NCBI RefSeq assembly: GCF_020639365.1 | Contig: NZ_JAINUL010000001.1 | Location: 8,255,604 to 8,319,603, forward strand | DNA: 64,000 bases | Direction: 5' to 3' | From: Streptomyces flavotricini | Lineage (GTDB): Bacteria > Actinomycetota > Actinomycetes > Streptomycetales > Streptomycetaceae | Part shown: positions 7,743 to 16,699 of the stretch, piece by piece | Layout of the letters: every line of letters begins with the position of its first letter | How positions within the stretch are numbered: the first letter of the stretch is position 1 | Notes under the pieces: generated by a model | The model's input: only the letters and a program-made list of their open reading frames with translations | Told to the model about the DNA's origin: nothing | The model's database searches: none | Made by a program: the position numbers and the translations under genes

Positions 7743-10201
7743 TCGTCCTGCCGCACCGCCTGCGCGCCGCCACCCCGCCCCGCCCGGCGCATTGCACCAC
7801 CCCCCTGTCCGCACCCGCGGCGGCCCTGCTCGCCGGACCCGAAGGCCACCTGGCACTCGCCGCGCTGACCCATCTGCTGCTCCACCGCTACGGAACCGGC
7901 TGGGACGTCTTCGGCGCCACCGGCGCGACATCGCTGTGCTACCTCCCCGCCGAGGACCAGGAGAGCGCCACCCTGGCACAGCTCACCGCCGCCGCCCGCG
8001 CCGTCGCCGCCGCCCTGCCCTCCGACGGCGCACCGTACGCGGCGGTGCTCCCCGCTCGCCCGGACACCGAGCCGCCCGCCCTCGGACGACCCGTCTGGAC
8101 CGCCGCCGCCGAGGGCCCGGAACTCCGCCTCGCCTACGACAGCGCCCTCGTGGACGCCACCACAGCGGAACACGTGGCCGGACACCTGGCCCTGCTCGCC
8201 GACCGCGCGGCGCGGGAGCCCTCGACCACCGCGGGAGCCGTCGACCTGCTCCTGCCGGACGAGCGCGAACTGCTGCTGGACACCTGGAACGCACCACCCA
8301 CCCCGCACGCGGACACCACCCTGCACCGCATGATCCGTGAGCAGGCCGCCCGCACCCCCGACGCGATCGCCCTGCGGGACGGAGCCGCCGAGCTGACGTA
8401 CGGCGAACTCGACGCCGCCTCGGACCGGTTCGCCCGCCGGCTGGGCCCGCACCTCGCCGGGCCCGGTGACCTCGTCGTCCTCACCGGCGACCGGGACCTC
8501 GCCCTCTTCACCGCCGTCCTCGGCATCTGGAAGGCCGGGGCCGGCTTCGTCCACCTCGACCCGCACCTGCCGGACCTGCGGGCCGAGGAGGTCCTGCGCG
8601 TCACCGCACCCGCGATCACGCTGACCACCGCGACCGGTCACCGGGCCGTCGCGGACCGGGCCCTCGATGCCGCAGCGTTCCTCGACGGCGCACCGGACCC
8701 CGGCGCGGCCGACGGCCCGCCCGGGGCACCCGACGACCGGGCCCGCCCCGACACCACCGCCTACGTCCTGTTCACCTCCGGCAGCACCGGCACCCCCAAG
8801 GGCGTCGTCCGTCCGCACCGCATGCACACCTCGCGCATCCGGCTGGAGCAGGGGATGTACGGCATGGGCCCGGACGACCGGCACCTGCTGAAGTCGCCCA
8901 TCAGCTTCCGGGAGTTCGCCTGGCCGCTGGCGACCGGCGGCACGGCGGTGCTGGCGGCACCCGGCAAGGACCGGGACGACCGGCACCTCGCGGAACTCAT
9001 CCACGACCAGCGCATCACCACCGTCAGCTTCGTGCCGTCCATGCTGCGGCTCCTGCTCACCCAGCCCGCGTTCCGCACCGCGCCCGCACTGCGCCACGTC
9101 TTCGTCGGCGGGGAGGCCCTCGGGCAGGACCTCGAGGACGAACTCCGCGCCCTCGGCTTCGAGGTCCACAACACGTACACCCTCAGTGAGGCGGACTACG
9201 TGTGCCACCGCACCGGACCGCTCACCGCCCCCCGGCCCGAGGGCGCGGTCGGGACCGTCGTCGGCGTTCCGCTCGACATGCGGACCTATCTCTGCGACAC
9301 GGCGGGCCGGCTGGTACCGCCCGGTGTCGTCGGCGAGATCCACACCGGCGGACCCGGGCTGGCCGACGGCTACCTCGGCCGCCCGGACCTGACCGCCGAG
9401 CGCTTCCGCCCCAACCGGATCGACCCCAACGGCCCCGAGGTCCTCTTCCGCACCGGAGACCTCGCCCGCCACCTGCCCGACGGACAGATCGAGTACCTCG
9501 GACGCGCCGACGACCAGGTCAAGGTCCGCGGACAGCGGGTGGAGCCCGCCGAGGTGGAGACCGTACTGCGCACGCACCCGGGGATCGCCGACGCGGCCGT
9601 CGTCGGCATCCCGGACCCCGACCAGGGCGCCGTCCTCGCGGCCTACGTCGTGCCCGAGCACGACGAGGTCCCGCCCCAGAGGCTGCGCGAGCATCTCGCC
9701 GCCCGGCTCCCGGACTTCATGGTGCCCGCACACCTGGCCTCGGTCCCCGCCCTGCCGCTGCTCGGCAGCGGCAAGGTCGACCGCAACGCACTGCGCGTGT
9801 CACCGCGCACCCGCCCCGCCCTCGACGTGCCCTGCACCCCGCCCGCCACCGCCGACCAGGAGCGCGCCGCCGTACTCGTGGCACGCGTCCTCGGCCTCGA
9901 CACCGTGGGCATCGACGACGACTTCTTCGCCCTGGGCGGTGACTCCCTGCGCCTGATGATGCTGCGCGGCGCGCTGGAGTCGGCCGGCGGCGCCGCGATC
10001 GCCCTCGCCGACGTCCTCGCCGCCCGCACCCCGCGCGGCCTCGCCCGGCTCCTCGGCGAGGCGACCGGCTCCCGGCTCCTCGGCGAGGCGACCGGCTCCG
10101 TCGCCGCCCGCCGCCCCGCCGAACGCCGGCGCCCTCCGCGGCGCGCCGGCACCGTCACAGCCCCCCGCACCCGACCGTCCGAAGGAGGCGAACCCAGGTG
10201 A
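7739..10201 (+). CDS. Nonribosomal peptide synthetase module: truncated C - A - PCP
   Basis: 820 residues from ATG 7739 (overlaps previous stop). Residues 1-175 look like only the C-terminal part of a condensation domain with no HHxxxDG. The adenylation domain (about 185-690) has YVLFTSGSTGTPKGVV, YLGRADDQVKVRGQR and the A10 lysine in GSGKVDRNAL. PCP follows with DDFFALGGDSLRL (Ser736 for phosphopantetheine). Aligning to the GrsA pocket by eye gives R-E-W-S-F-G-T-Y-V-K: the Asp235 that holds the alpha-amino group is Arg, and the GPTE core is LSEA. The substrate is therefore probably not an ordinary alpha-amino acid. Next gene is the PKS partner. Confidence 0.9.
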   Translation: MIVLPHRLRAATPPRPAHCTTPLSAPAAALLAGPEGHLALAALTHLLLHRYGTGWDVFGATGATSLCYLPAEDQESATLAQLTAAARAVAAALPSDGAPYAAVLPARPDTEPPALGRPVWTAAAEGPELRLAYDSALVDATTAEHVAGHLALLADRAAREPSTTAGAVDLLLPDERELLLDTWNAPPTPHADTTLHRMIREQAARTPDAIALRDGAAELTYGELDAASDRFARRLGPHLAGPGDLVVLTGDRDLALFTAVLGIWKAGAGFVHLDPHLPDLRAEEVLRVTAPAITLTTATGHRAVADRALDAAAFLDGAPDPGAADGPPGAPDDRARPDTTAYVLFTSGSTGTPKGVVRPHRMHTSRIRLEQGMYGMGPDDRHLLKSPISFREFAWPLATGGTAVLAAPGKDRDDRHLAELIHDQRITTVSFVPSMLRLLLTQPAFRTAPALRHVFVGGEALGQDLEDELRALGFEVHNTYTLSEADYVCHRTGPLTAPRPEGAVGTVVGVPLDMRTYLCDTAGRLVPPGVVGEIHTGGPGLADGYLGRPDLTAERFRPNRIDPNGPEVLFRTGDLARHLPDGQIEYLGRADDQVKVRGQRVEPAEVETVLRTHPGIADAAVVGIPDPDQGAVLAAYVVPEHDEVPPQRLREHLAARLPDFMVPAHLASVPALPLLGSGKVDRNALRVSPRTRPALDVPCTPPATADQERAAVLVARVLGLDTVGIDDDFFALGGDSLRLMMLRGALESAGGAAIALADVLAARTPRGLARLLGEATGSRLLGEATGSVAARRPAERRRPPRRAGTVTAPRTRPSEGGEPR

Positions 10202-13200
10202 GCGCCCCCCTGCCCGGTCACCACGCCCCGGCCCCGACCCCGGCCACGGACGACGAGTACGCCGTGGCCGTCGTCGGGATGGCCGTCCGCCTGCCCGGCT
10301 GCGACAGCCTCGACCGCTACTGGGAGATCCTCGCGGCGGGCGAGGACGCCGTCACCCGGCGCACGCAGAAGCCCGGCACGTTCGTCCAGGCCTACGGCTC
10401 CGTCCCCCGGCCCGCCCACTTCGACCCGGCACGCTTCGGCATCGCCCCCTCCGAGGCCCTGCTCCTCGATCCGCAGCACCGGCTGCTCCTGGAGGCCGCC
10501 GACGAGGCGCTGGAGGCCGCCAACGTCGACCGCGTCCGCACCCCGGCCGTCAGCATCTACGCCGGTGTCGGCCACAACGACTACGAACGCTGGGTGGGCA
10601 CCGCCCTCGCCGGGCAGCCCGGCGTCGACGCCCAGGCCCTGGAGGTCACCAACCGCGGTGACTACGCCGCCACCCGCGTCGCCTACCGGCTCGGCCTGCA
10701 CGGCGCCGCCGTGACCGTCCAGTCCGCCTGCTCCACCGCGCTCACCGCCGTCCACCTCGCCGTGCAGGACCTCCTCGCCCACGGCAGCGACCTCGCCGTC
10801 GCCGGCGTCGCCGCCGTACGGGTGCCGGCCCCGGGCGGATACGACGCGCCGCTCGGCGGCATCGGATCGCCGGACGGCGTGTGCCGCCCCTTCGACCGTG
10901 CGGCCGGCGGCTCCGTACCGGGCGACGGCGCCGGCGCCGTGGTCCTCAAGCGCCTCGCCGACGCGGTGCGCGACGGCGACGACATCTGGGCGGTCGTCCG
11001 CGGCACCGCCATGAACAACGACGGCTCCGGCAAATCCGGCTTCGCCGGCGTCGACGCGGCCGCACAGGCCGAGGTCATCCGGGCCGCCCTGCACGTCGCC
11101 GGTCTCCGGCCGCAGGACATCGACTACGTCGAGGCACACGGCAGCGGCACCCGCATCGGGGACGCCACCGAGTGGAGCGCCCTCGGCGAGGTCTTCGCCG
11201 ACGTGGACCACCCCGTCCGCGTGGGCGCCGCCAAGGGCGGCCTCGGCCACCTCCGGGAGGCCGCGGGGCTCGCCGGACTCGTCAAGGCCGTGCTGTCGCT
11301 GCGGCACGGACGGCTCGTCGCCACCCCGCACTTCGAGCGGTTGCCCTCCGACCTCGCCCGTACGGGCGGCCCACTGCACCCGCTCGGCGAAGCCCTCGAC
11401 TGGCCGCCCGCCGAGGGCCGCCCCCGGCGCGCCGGAGTCAGCGCCTTCGGCCTCGGCGGGACGAACTGCCACGTCGTCCTCGAAGAGGCCCCGCCCCGGC
11501 CCCGGGGGCACGGGCAGGGCACGGACGGCGCGCAATTGCTGCTGGTCTCCAGCCACCACCCCGACGCGCTGACCGCCGACCTCGACACCCTGCGCGACCA
11601 CCTCGACCGGCACCCTGCGCGTGCGGCCGACACCGCCTGGACCACCCAGACCGCACGCCACCGCCACCCGCACCGCGGCTACGCCGTCGTCACCCCCGAA
11701 GGCGGCACCCGGGCGGCCTTCGACGCCGACCGCCTTCGCGTACAGCACGGCCGGGCCCCGTCCGGACCGCCCGAGGTCGTCTTCGTCCTGCCGGGCATCG
11801 GCAGCCACTACCCGGGCATGGGAGCCGGCCTCGCCGCCACCGACCCGGTGTTCGCGAGTCACCTGCGGGCCGCCGTCGAGATCGCCGACGCACTGACGGA
11901 CGGAGCCGTGGGCCGGTCCTTCGCCGCCCCCGGGCCGCGCCCCGCCGGTGACGGCGGCCGCGTCGACCTGCGGGCCCTGCTGCGCCGCGACGGCGCCGTC
12001 CGTCCGCCCCGCCGCGCACTGCGCGAGGTCCACCTGTCGCTGTTCTGCCTCGAACACGCCATGGCCCGCACCCTCATCGACCTCGGTATCCGGCCCGCCG
12101 CCCTCCTCGGCCACAGCCTGGGGGAGTGGGTGGCCGCCGTACTGGCCGGCGTCATCGGCCTCGACGACGCCATGGCGGCCGTCGCCCGCCGGGCCGACCT
12201 GGTCGTGACGGCCGGGGAGGGCGCCATGCTCGGCGTGCTCGCCCCCGCCGAGGACGTCGAGAAGTACGCCGCCGACGACACCTGGCTCGCCGCCGACAAC
12301 GGACCCGGGCACTGCGTGTTCTCCGGGCGCCCGGACGCGGTCACCGCACTCGCCGGCCGGCTGCGCGAAGACGGCTTCACCGTCCTGCCCGTCGACACCG
12401 CCCACCCCTTCCACACCCCCCAGCTCACCCGGGCCGCCGACCTGCTGGGCGAGGACATGCGCGACGTGCCGCTGGGTCCGGCGCGCATCCCGATCGCCTC
12501 CAGCGTCCTCGGCCGCTGGCTCGACGGGGAGACGCCCACGCCCTCCTACTGGCGCGACCACATGGTCGGCCGCGTCCGGTTCCGGACCGCCGCCGGGCTG
12601 GTCCTGGCCCGCCACCGCGTCCTGATCGAGGTGGGCCCCGGCACCGCACGCCCGTGGATCGGCCAGAGCGACCCCGACGCCGTCTGCGTACGGACCGTCC
12701 GGCAGTCCTACGAGCATGTGCCCGACCGGCAGGTCCTGCTGGAGGCCCTCGGCGAGCTGTGGACCCACGGCGTCGAGGCCGAGTGGGAGCGCCTGCACCC
12801 GGCACCCGGTCGCAGGACCACCCTGCCGCCCCGGAACCTGATCCGGCGCCGGTACCTCCCCGACACACCGCCGCCCGCCGACCCCCTCGCGCCGTCGGCG
12901 GCCGTACCGGCGGCCGGCACACCCGCGACCACGGCCGGGGGAGAGCAGAACGGACCGGAGCACCGCCCGGATCCGGCGGCCGGCCCGCAGCCGCCCTCGA
13001 CGGTGGGCGGGTACCTCGCGGAGCGCTTCCGCTTGATCCTCGGCCTGCGCGAGGTCCACCCCGACGACCACTTCTTCCACCTCGGCGGCGACTCGCTGAT
13101 GGGGGTCCACCTGATCGCGGGCCTGAAGGAACTCACCGGTACGGCCGTGCCCCCCTCCATCGTCTTCGCCTCCGCGACCCTCGGCGGCATGACGCGCGAG

Positions 13201-13275
13201 GTGGAGGCCTGGCTGGCCGCCGCGGAGCAACAGCAGCCAGAACCCCTCGACGACAACGAAAGCCGCAGGCCATGA
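10198..13275 (+). CDS. Type I polyketide synthase module KS-AT-ACP
   Basis: 1025 residues. KS: active-site Cys178 in VQSACSTAL, His314 in EAHGSGT and His351 in KGGLGHL (unusual GGL instead of SNI). AT: GHSLGE with Ser640 and HPFH near residue 738, closer to malonyl-type HAFH than methylmalonyl YASH. ACP: HLGGDSLMG with Ser966. There is no KR, DH, ER or thioesterase, so one extension gives a beta-keto product released by another enzyme. The downstream hydroxymalonyl-ACP genes suggest the AT or KS uses that ACP-bound extender. Starts at GTG 10198 inside the NRPS stop, consistent with assembly-line order NRPS then PKS. Confidence 0.93.
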   Translation: MSAPLPGHHAPAPTPATDDEYAVAVVGMAVRLPGCDSLDRYWEILAAGEDAVTRRTQKPGTFVQAYGSVPRPAHFDPARFGIAPSEALLLDPQHRLLLEAADEALEAANVDRVRTPAVSIYAGVGHNDYERWVGTALAGQPGVDAQALEVTNRGDYAATRVAYRLGLHGAAVTVQSACSTALTAVHLAVQDLLAHGSDLAVAGVAAVRVPAPGGYDAPLGGIGSPDGVCRPFDRAAGGSVPGDGAGAVVLKRLADAVRDGDDIWAVVRGTAMNNDGSGKSGFAGVDAAAQAEVIRAALHVAGLRPQDIDYVEAHGSGTRIGDATEWSALGEVFADVDHPVRVGAAKGGLGHLREAAGLAGLVKAVLSLRHGRLVATPHFERLPSDLARTGGPLHPLGEALDWPPAEGRPRRAGVSAFGLGGTNCHVVLEEAPPRPRGHGQGTDGAQLLLVSSHHPDALTADLDTLRDHLDRHPARAADTAWTTQTARHRHPHRGYAVVTPEGGTRAAFDADRLRVQHGRAPSGPPEVVFVLPGIGSHYPGMGAGLAATDPVFASHLRAAVEIADALTDGAVGRSFAAPGPRPAGDGGRVDLRALLRRDGAVRPPRRALREVHLSLFCLEHAMARTLIDLGIRPAALLGHSLGEWVAAVLAGVIGLDDAMAAVARRADLVVTAGEGAMLGVLAPAEDVEKYAADDTWLAADNGPGHCVFSGRPDAVTALAGRLREDGFTVLPVDTAHPFHTPQLTRAADLLGEDMRDVPLGPARIPIASSVLGRWLDGETPTPSYWRDHMVGRVRFRTAAGLVLARHRVLIEVGPGTARPWIGQSDPDAVCVRTVRQSYEHVPDRQVLLEALGELWTHGVEAEWERLHPAPGRRTTLPPRNLIRRRYLPDTPPPADPLAPSAAVPAAGTPATTAGGEQNGPEHRPDPAAGPQPPSTVGGYLAERFRLILGLREVHPDDHFFHLGGDSLMGVHLIAGLKELTGTAVPPSIVFASATLGGMTREVEAWLAAAEQQQPEPLDDNESRRP

Positions 13276-14114
13276 CCCCACCCACCATCGGCGTGCTCGG
13301 AGCCGGAGTCATCGGATCCAGCGTCGCCCACGCCGCCGCGGTGGCCGGCTACACGGTGACGCTCGTCGACTCCGACCCCGCAGCGCTCGACACCGCCCGC
13401 CGCACCGTCCGCCGCCACCAGCGCCTGGCCACCCTCCTCGGCGGCACGAGCGCCCCGGCGCTCGACATCCGCCCCGCCACCGACCTCGCCGCCCTCGCGG
13501 ACGTCGGGTTCGTCGTGGAGAACACTACCGAGTCGGAGCGGGCGAAGCGGGCCCTCTACCCGGAGCTGGAGAAGGTCCTCGCCCCGGGCACGACCATCGC
13601 CGCCAACACCTCCGCGGTCCCCATCGGCCGGCTCGCCGAAGGGCTCACCGACCCGGGGCGTGTCGTCGGCGTCCACTTCATGAACCCGGTCGACCGGATC
13701 GACATGGTCGAGGTCGTCCGCGGCGAGGACACCTCCGACGCCGCCCTGCGGGACGTCGACCTGATGCTGCGGCGCCTGGGCAAGAAGGCCGTCGTCGTCC
13801 GGGACGCGCCCGGCTTCGTGATCAACCGCGTCCTGATGCCGGTCGTCAACCTCGCCGCCGCCGTCGTCGCGGACGGCGTCGCCACCCCGAGTCAGGTCGA
13901 CGACCTCTTCAAGGGCTGCCTCGGCCACACCTCGGGCCCGCTGCGCACCGCGGACCTCATCGGCATCGACACCGTCGTCCGCACTCTGGAGGTGCTGCAC
14001 GAGCACTACGGGACCGACGAGTTCGTCACCCATCCGGCGCTGCGCCGGATGGTCGACCAGGGCCGGCTCGGCGCGAAGAGCGGCCGAGGCTTCTACTCCT
14101 ACGACGGGAACTGA
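13272..14114 (+). CDS. 3-hydroxyacyl-CoA dehydrogenase family protein (extender-unit dehydrogenase)
   Basis: 280 residues from ATG 13272 (ATGA overlap). NAD-binding GVLGAGVIGSSVAHAAAVAG at residues 5-24, catalytic-region VGVHFMNPVDRIDMVEVVRG and GFVINRVLMPVVNLA are classic for this family. In hydroxy/methoxymalonyl-ACP pathways (FkbK type) this enzyme oxidises glyceryl-ACP. The adjacent ACP, acyl-CoA dehydrogenase and FkbH genes complete that set, so the assignment is supported by context as well as sequence. Confidence 0.88.
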   Translation: MTPPTIGVLGAGVIGSSVAHAAAVAGYTVTLVDSDPAALDTARRTVRRHQRLATLLGGTSAPALDIRPATDLAALADVGFVVENTTESERAKRALYPELEKVLAPGTTIAANTSAVPIGRLAEGLTDPGRVVGVHFMNPVDRIDMVEVVRGEDTSDAALRDVDLMLRRLGKKAVVVRDAPGFVINRVLMPVVNLAAAVVADGVATPSQVDDLFKGCLGHTSGPLRTADLIGIDTVVRTLEVLHEHYGTDEFVTHPALRRMVDQGRLGAKSGRGFYSYDGN

Positions 14115-14116
14115 CC

Positions 14117-14398
14117 ATGGCTGCTCAGCAGACCACCGCCCCCCGCCCGCACACGCCCGAGGAAGTCACCGCCACCGTACGGCAGTTCATCAGCCGGCTC
14201 AGCGGACGCCCCGGCATCGAGGACGACCGGCCGCTGATCTCCGACGGGGTCCTCGACTCCGTGGCCGCCGTACAGATGGTCGACTTCGTCGAGCGCACCT
14301 TCGACGTCGAGATCGCCGACGAGGATCTCGAACTCGCCAACTTCGACTCCATCCGGGGCCTGGCCGGGCTCGTCAACCGCCGGCTGGCCGCATCATGA
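14117..14398 (+). CDS. Discrete acyl carrier protein for the C3 extender unit
   Basis: 93 residues. The attachment site is GVLDSVAAVQM (LDS with the Ser as phosphopantetheine site), followed by helix-III pattern VDFVERTFDVEIADEDL. Stand-alone ACPs of this kind carry the glyceryl to hydroxymalonyl intermediate in FkbJ-type systems. It begins 2 nt after the previous stop and its stop overlaps the next start, keeping it inside the four-gene extender set. Confidence 0.9.
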   Translation: MAAQQTTAPRPHTPEEVTATVRQFISRLSGRPGIEDDRPLISDGVLDSVAAVQMVDFVERTFDVEIADEDLELANFDSIRGLAGLVNRRLAAS

Positions 14399-15579
14399 CC
14401 GGCTCCGTCCCCGAAGCCCTCCTGGCGGCCCTGCGCGACGACGCGTTCACCGCCCGCGCCACCGCCTGGGAGCGTGCGGGAGCCGTCCCGAGGGCGGCCA
14501 TCGACGAACTGGCCGCCCTCGGCCTGCTCGGCCTCACCGTGGACACCGCCCACCGGGGCAGCGGCACACCCCCGGCCGCCGTCACCGACGTGCACCGCCT
14601 GGTGGCCGCCGCCTCACCCAGCCTGCACAGCCTGCTCGTCGTCCACGCCATGGTCTGCCACGCGGTGCGCCGCTGGGCGTCCGCCGAACTGCGCGACGCG
14701 CTGCTGCCCGAACTGGCGACCGGCCGGATGCTCGCCGCGTTCGCCCTCACCGAGCAGCAGGCCGGCGCCGACACCGGCGCCCTGACCACCACCATCGAAC
14801 GGGACGGCGACACCCTGCGGATCACCGGCACCAAACGCTGGCTGTCGTTCGGCCAGATCGCCGACGCCTACCTCGTCTTCGGCAGCACGGCCGGGCGCGG
14901 CAGCTGCGCCCTGGTGGACGCCGGAGCGGGCGTGCGCGTCGCCGTGGAACCCGTCACCGCGGGGCTGCGTGCCGCCCGGCTCGCCCGCGTCACGTTCGAA
15001 GGCGCCACGGCACCGGCCGCCCGCGCGGTCGCCCGCCCCGGCATCGGCATCCCGTTCGTGGTGACCTCCTGCCTGACGGTGGGCAGGCTGTACGTCGCCG
15101 CCGGCGCCGTGGGCGTCGCCGAGGCCGCCCTGCGCCTGGCCGCCGACCACGCGGCCACCCGCGCCCACGGCGGCACCACCCTCGGTGACCGGCAACTCGT
15201 CCGGGGCCTGCTGGCCGACGCCGCCCTCGCCACCGACGCCGCCGCCCGCTACGTACGGCACACCGCCCACGAGATCGAGGACCGGGAGCCGTCCGCAGCG
15301 GTCACCGCCGCCCGCGCCAAGCTGCTGGCCAGCCGGGCGGCGACCACCGCCACCGCGACCGCCTCCCGCCTCCTGGGCGCGGCCGGGCAGACCGAGGACC
15401 ACCCGCTGGCCCGCCTGCACGCCGCCGCGCGCGTCCACGAGGTCATCGAGGGCCCCACCGAAGTACTCCAGGACATCATCGCCGCCGACCTCCTGCGGGG
15501 CCGGCACGGCACCACGGACCGCGCCCCGTCCCCGGCGGCGCCGTACCGGGAGGAGGACGACCACCGTGCAGAGCACTGA
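14395..15579 (+). CDS. Acyl-CoA dehydrogenase family protein acting on the ACP-bound extender
   Basis: 394 residues. Shows the flavin/substrate region AFALTEQQAGADTGAL, the beta domain WLSFGQIADAYLVFG and the C-terminal helical domain with GAAGQTEDHPLARLHAAARVHEVIEGPTEVLQDIIAA, where the family places its catalytic Glu (EGPTE). FkbI-type relatives oxidise the hydroxyacyl-ACP on the way to hydroxymalonyl-ACP. Overlaps the ACP gene by 4 bp and the FkbH-like gene by 14 bp. Confidence 0.88.
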   Translation: MTGSVPEALLAALRDDAFTARATAWERAGAVPRAAIDELAALGLLGLTVDTAHRGSGTPPAAVTDVHRLVAAASPSLHSLLVVHAMVCHAVRRWASAELRDALLPELATGRMLAAFALTEQQAGADTGALTTTIERDGDTLRITGTKRWLSFGQIADAYLVFGSTAGRGSCALVDAGAGVRVAVEPVTAGLRAARLARVTFEGATAPAARAVARPGIGIPFVVTSCLTVGRLYVAAGAVGVAEAALRLAADHAATRAHGGTTLGDRQLVRGLLADAALATDAAARYVRHTAHEIEDREPSAAVTAARAKLLASRAATTATATASRLLGAAGQTEDHPLARLHAAARVHEVIEGPTEVLQDIIAADLLRGRHGTTDRAPSPAAPYREEDDHRAEH

Positions 15580-16699
15580 GCCGCACACCCCGCCGGCCCC
15601 GCAGGTCAAATGCGTGGTCTGGGACCTCGACGACACCCTGTGGGACGGGACCCTCCTGGAGGGTGACGACCTCAGCGTCCCCGAGGCCAACCGGCAGCTG
15701 GTCCGCACCCTCGACGAGCACGGCATCCTCCAGTCCGTCGCCAGCCGCAACGAACCCGACGCCGTCACCGAGCGGCTGCGCGCCTTCGGGCTCGACGAGT
15801 ACTTCCTGTACCCGCAGGTCGGCTGGTCGGCCAAGTCCGCCTCCTTGCGCGCCGTCGCCCAGGAGCTGAACATCTCGCCCGAGAGCGTGCTGTTCGTGGA
15901 CGACTCCGAGTTCGAGCGCGCCGAGGTGGCCGGCGCACTGCCCAGCGTGCGCTGCATGACCCGGCAGGAGCTGCACGCCTTGGTGGCGGCCGGCGAGGTG
16001 CTGCCCGCGCAGGTGACCGACGACGCGCGGCGCCGCCGCGCGATGTACCTGGCGGAGAGCAGGCGCCGCACTCACGAGGTGGCGTTCGACGGCCCGGCGG
16101 CGGAGTTCCTGGAGTCCCTCGACATGACGCTGCGCGTGCGCGGGGCGAGCACGGCGGACCTCGCCCGTGCCGCCGAACTGACCCAGCGCACCCACCAGCT
16201 CAACACCACCGGCATCACCTTCGGCCAGGACGAACTGGCGTCACTGATCCGGGACCCGGGCCACCGCGTGCTCGTCGCCGAACTCGACGACCGCTTCGGC
16301 ACGTACGGCACCGTCGGGCTCGCCGTCGTCGCCACCGGTACGACCGGCCTGGCCGGGGCCGAGCCGCGCGCCGTCGTGCCCCCCTGGACGATCCGGCTGC
16401 TGCTGATGTCGTGCCGCGTCATGGGCCGCAACATCGGCACGAGCCTCATCGCCGCCGTCGCCGGACTGGCCGAGGCGCACGGCGCCGGCACCGTCGCCCA
16501 CTTCCGGCCCACCGACCGCAACCGGCAGATGCTCGTCACCTACCGGTTCGCGGGATTCTCCGTCGAGTCCCGCACGGACGACCTGGTCGTCCTCTCCCTC
16601 CCCGAGGCGGGCGGCCCGGCCGTGCCCGGCTACGTACGCCTCGTCGTCGAAGACACCCCCGCCGCCCCGCGCGGCACGAGACAGGAGCTCATCGCATGA
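15566..16699 (+). CDS. FkbH-like glyceryl-ACP synthase (HAD domain)
   Basis: 377 residues from GTG 15566 with GGGAGGAGGA just upstream. N-terminal HAD motif WDLDDTLWDGTL with the nucleophilic Asp, then LFVDDSEFER; the C-terminal part carries a GNAT-like acyltransferase fold (RTHQLNTTGITF, FRPTDRNRQMLVTYRFAGF). FkbH enzymes dephosphorylate 1,3-bisphosphoglycerate and load the glyceryl group on an ACP, here most likely the product of 14117-14398. Supplies a C3 oxygenated unit to the PKS. Confidence 0.92.
   Translation: MQSTEPHTPPAPQVKCVVWDLDDTLWDGTLLEGDDLSVPEANRQLVRTLDEHGILQSVASRNEPDAVTERLRAFGLDEYFLYPQVGWSAKSASLRAVAQELNISPESVLFVDDSEFERAEVAGALPSVRCMTRQELHALVAAGEVLPAQVTDDARRRRAMYLAESRRRTHEVAFDGPAAEFLESLDMTLRVRGASTADLARAAELTQRTHQLNTTGITFGQDELASLIRDPGHRVLVAELDDRFGTYGTVGLAVVATGTTGLAGAEPRAVVPPWTIRLLLMSCRVMGRNIGTSLIAAVAGLAEAHGAGTVAHFRPTDRNRQMLVTYRFAGFSVESRTDDLVVLSLPEAGGPAVPGYVRLVVEDTPAAPRGTRQELIA

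Noticed and set aside
9643..13281. 1212-residue minus-strand open frame
   Set aside because: Antisense shadow of the PKS and NRPS genes, a common effect of high GC; composition Gly/Arg/Val-rich without motifs.
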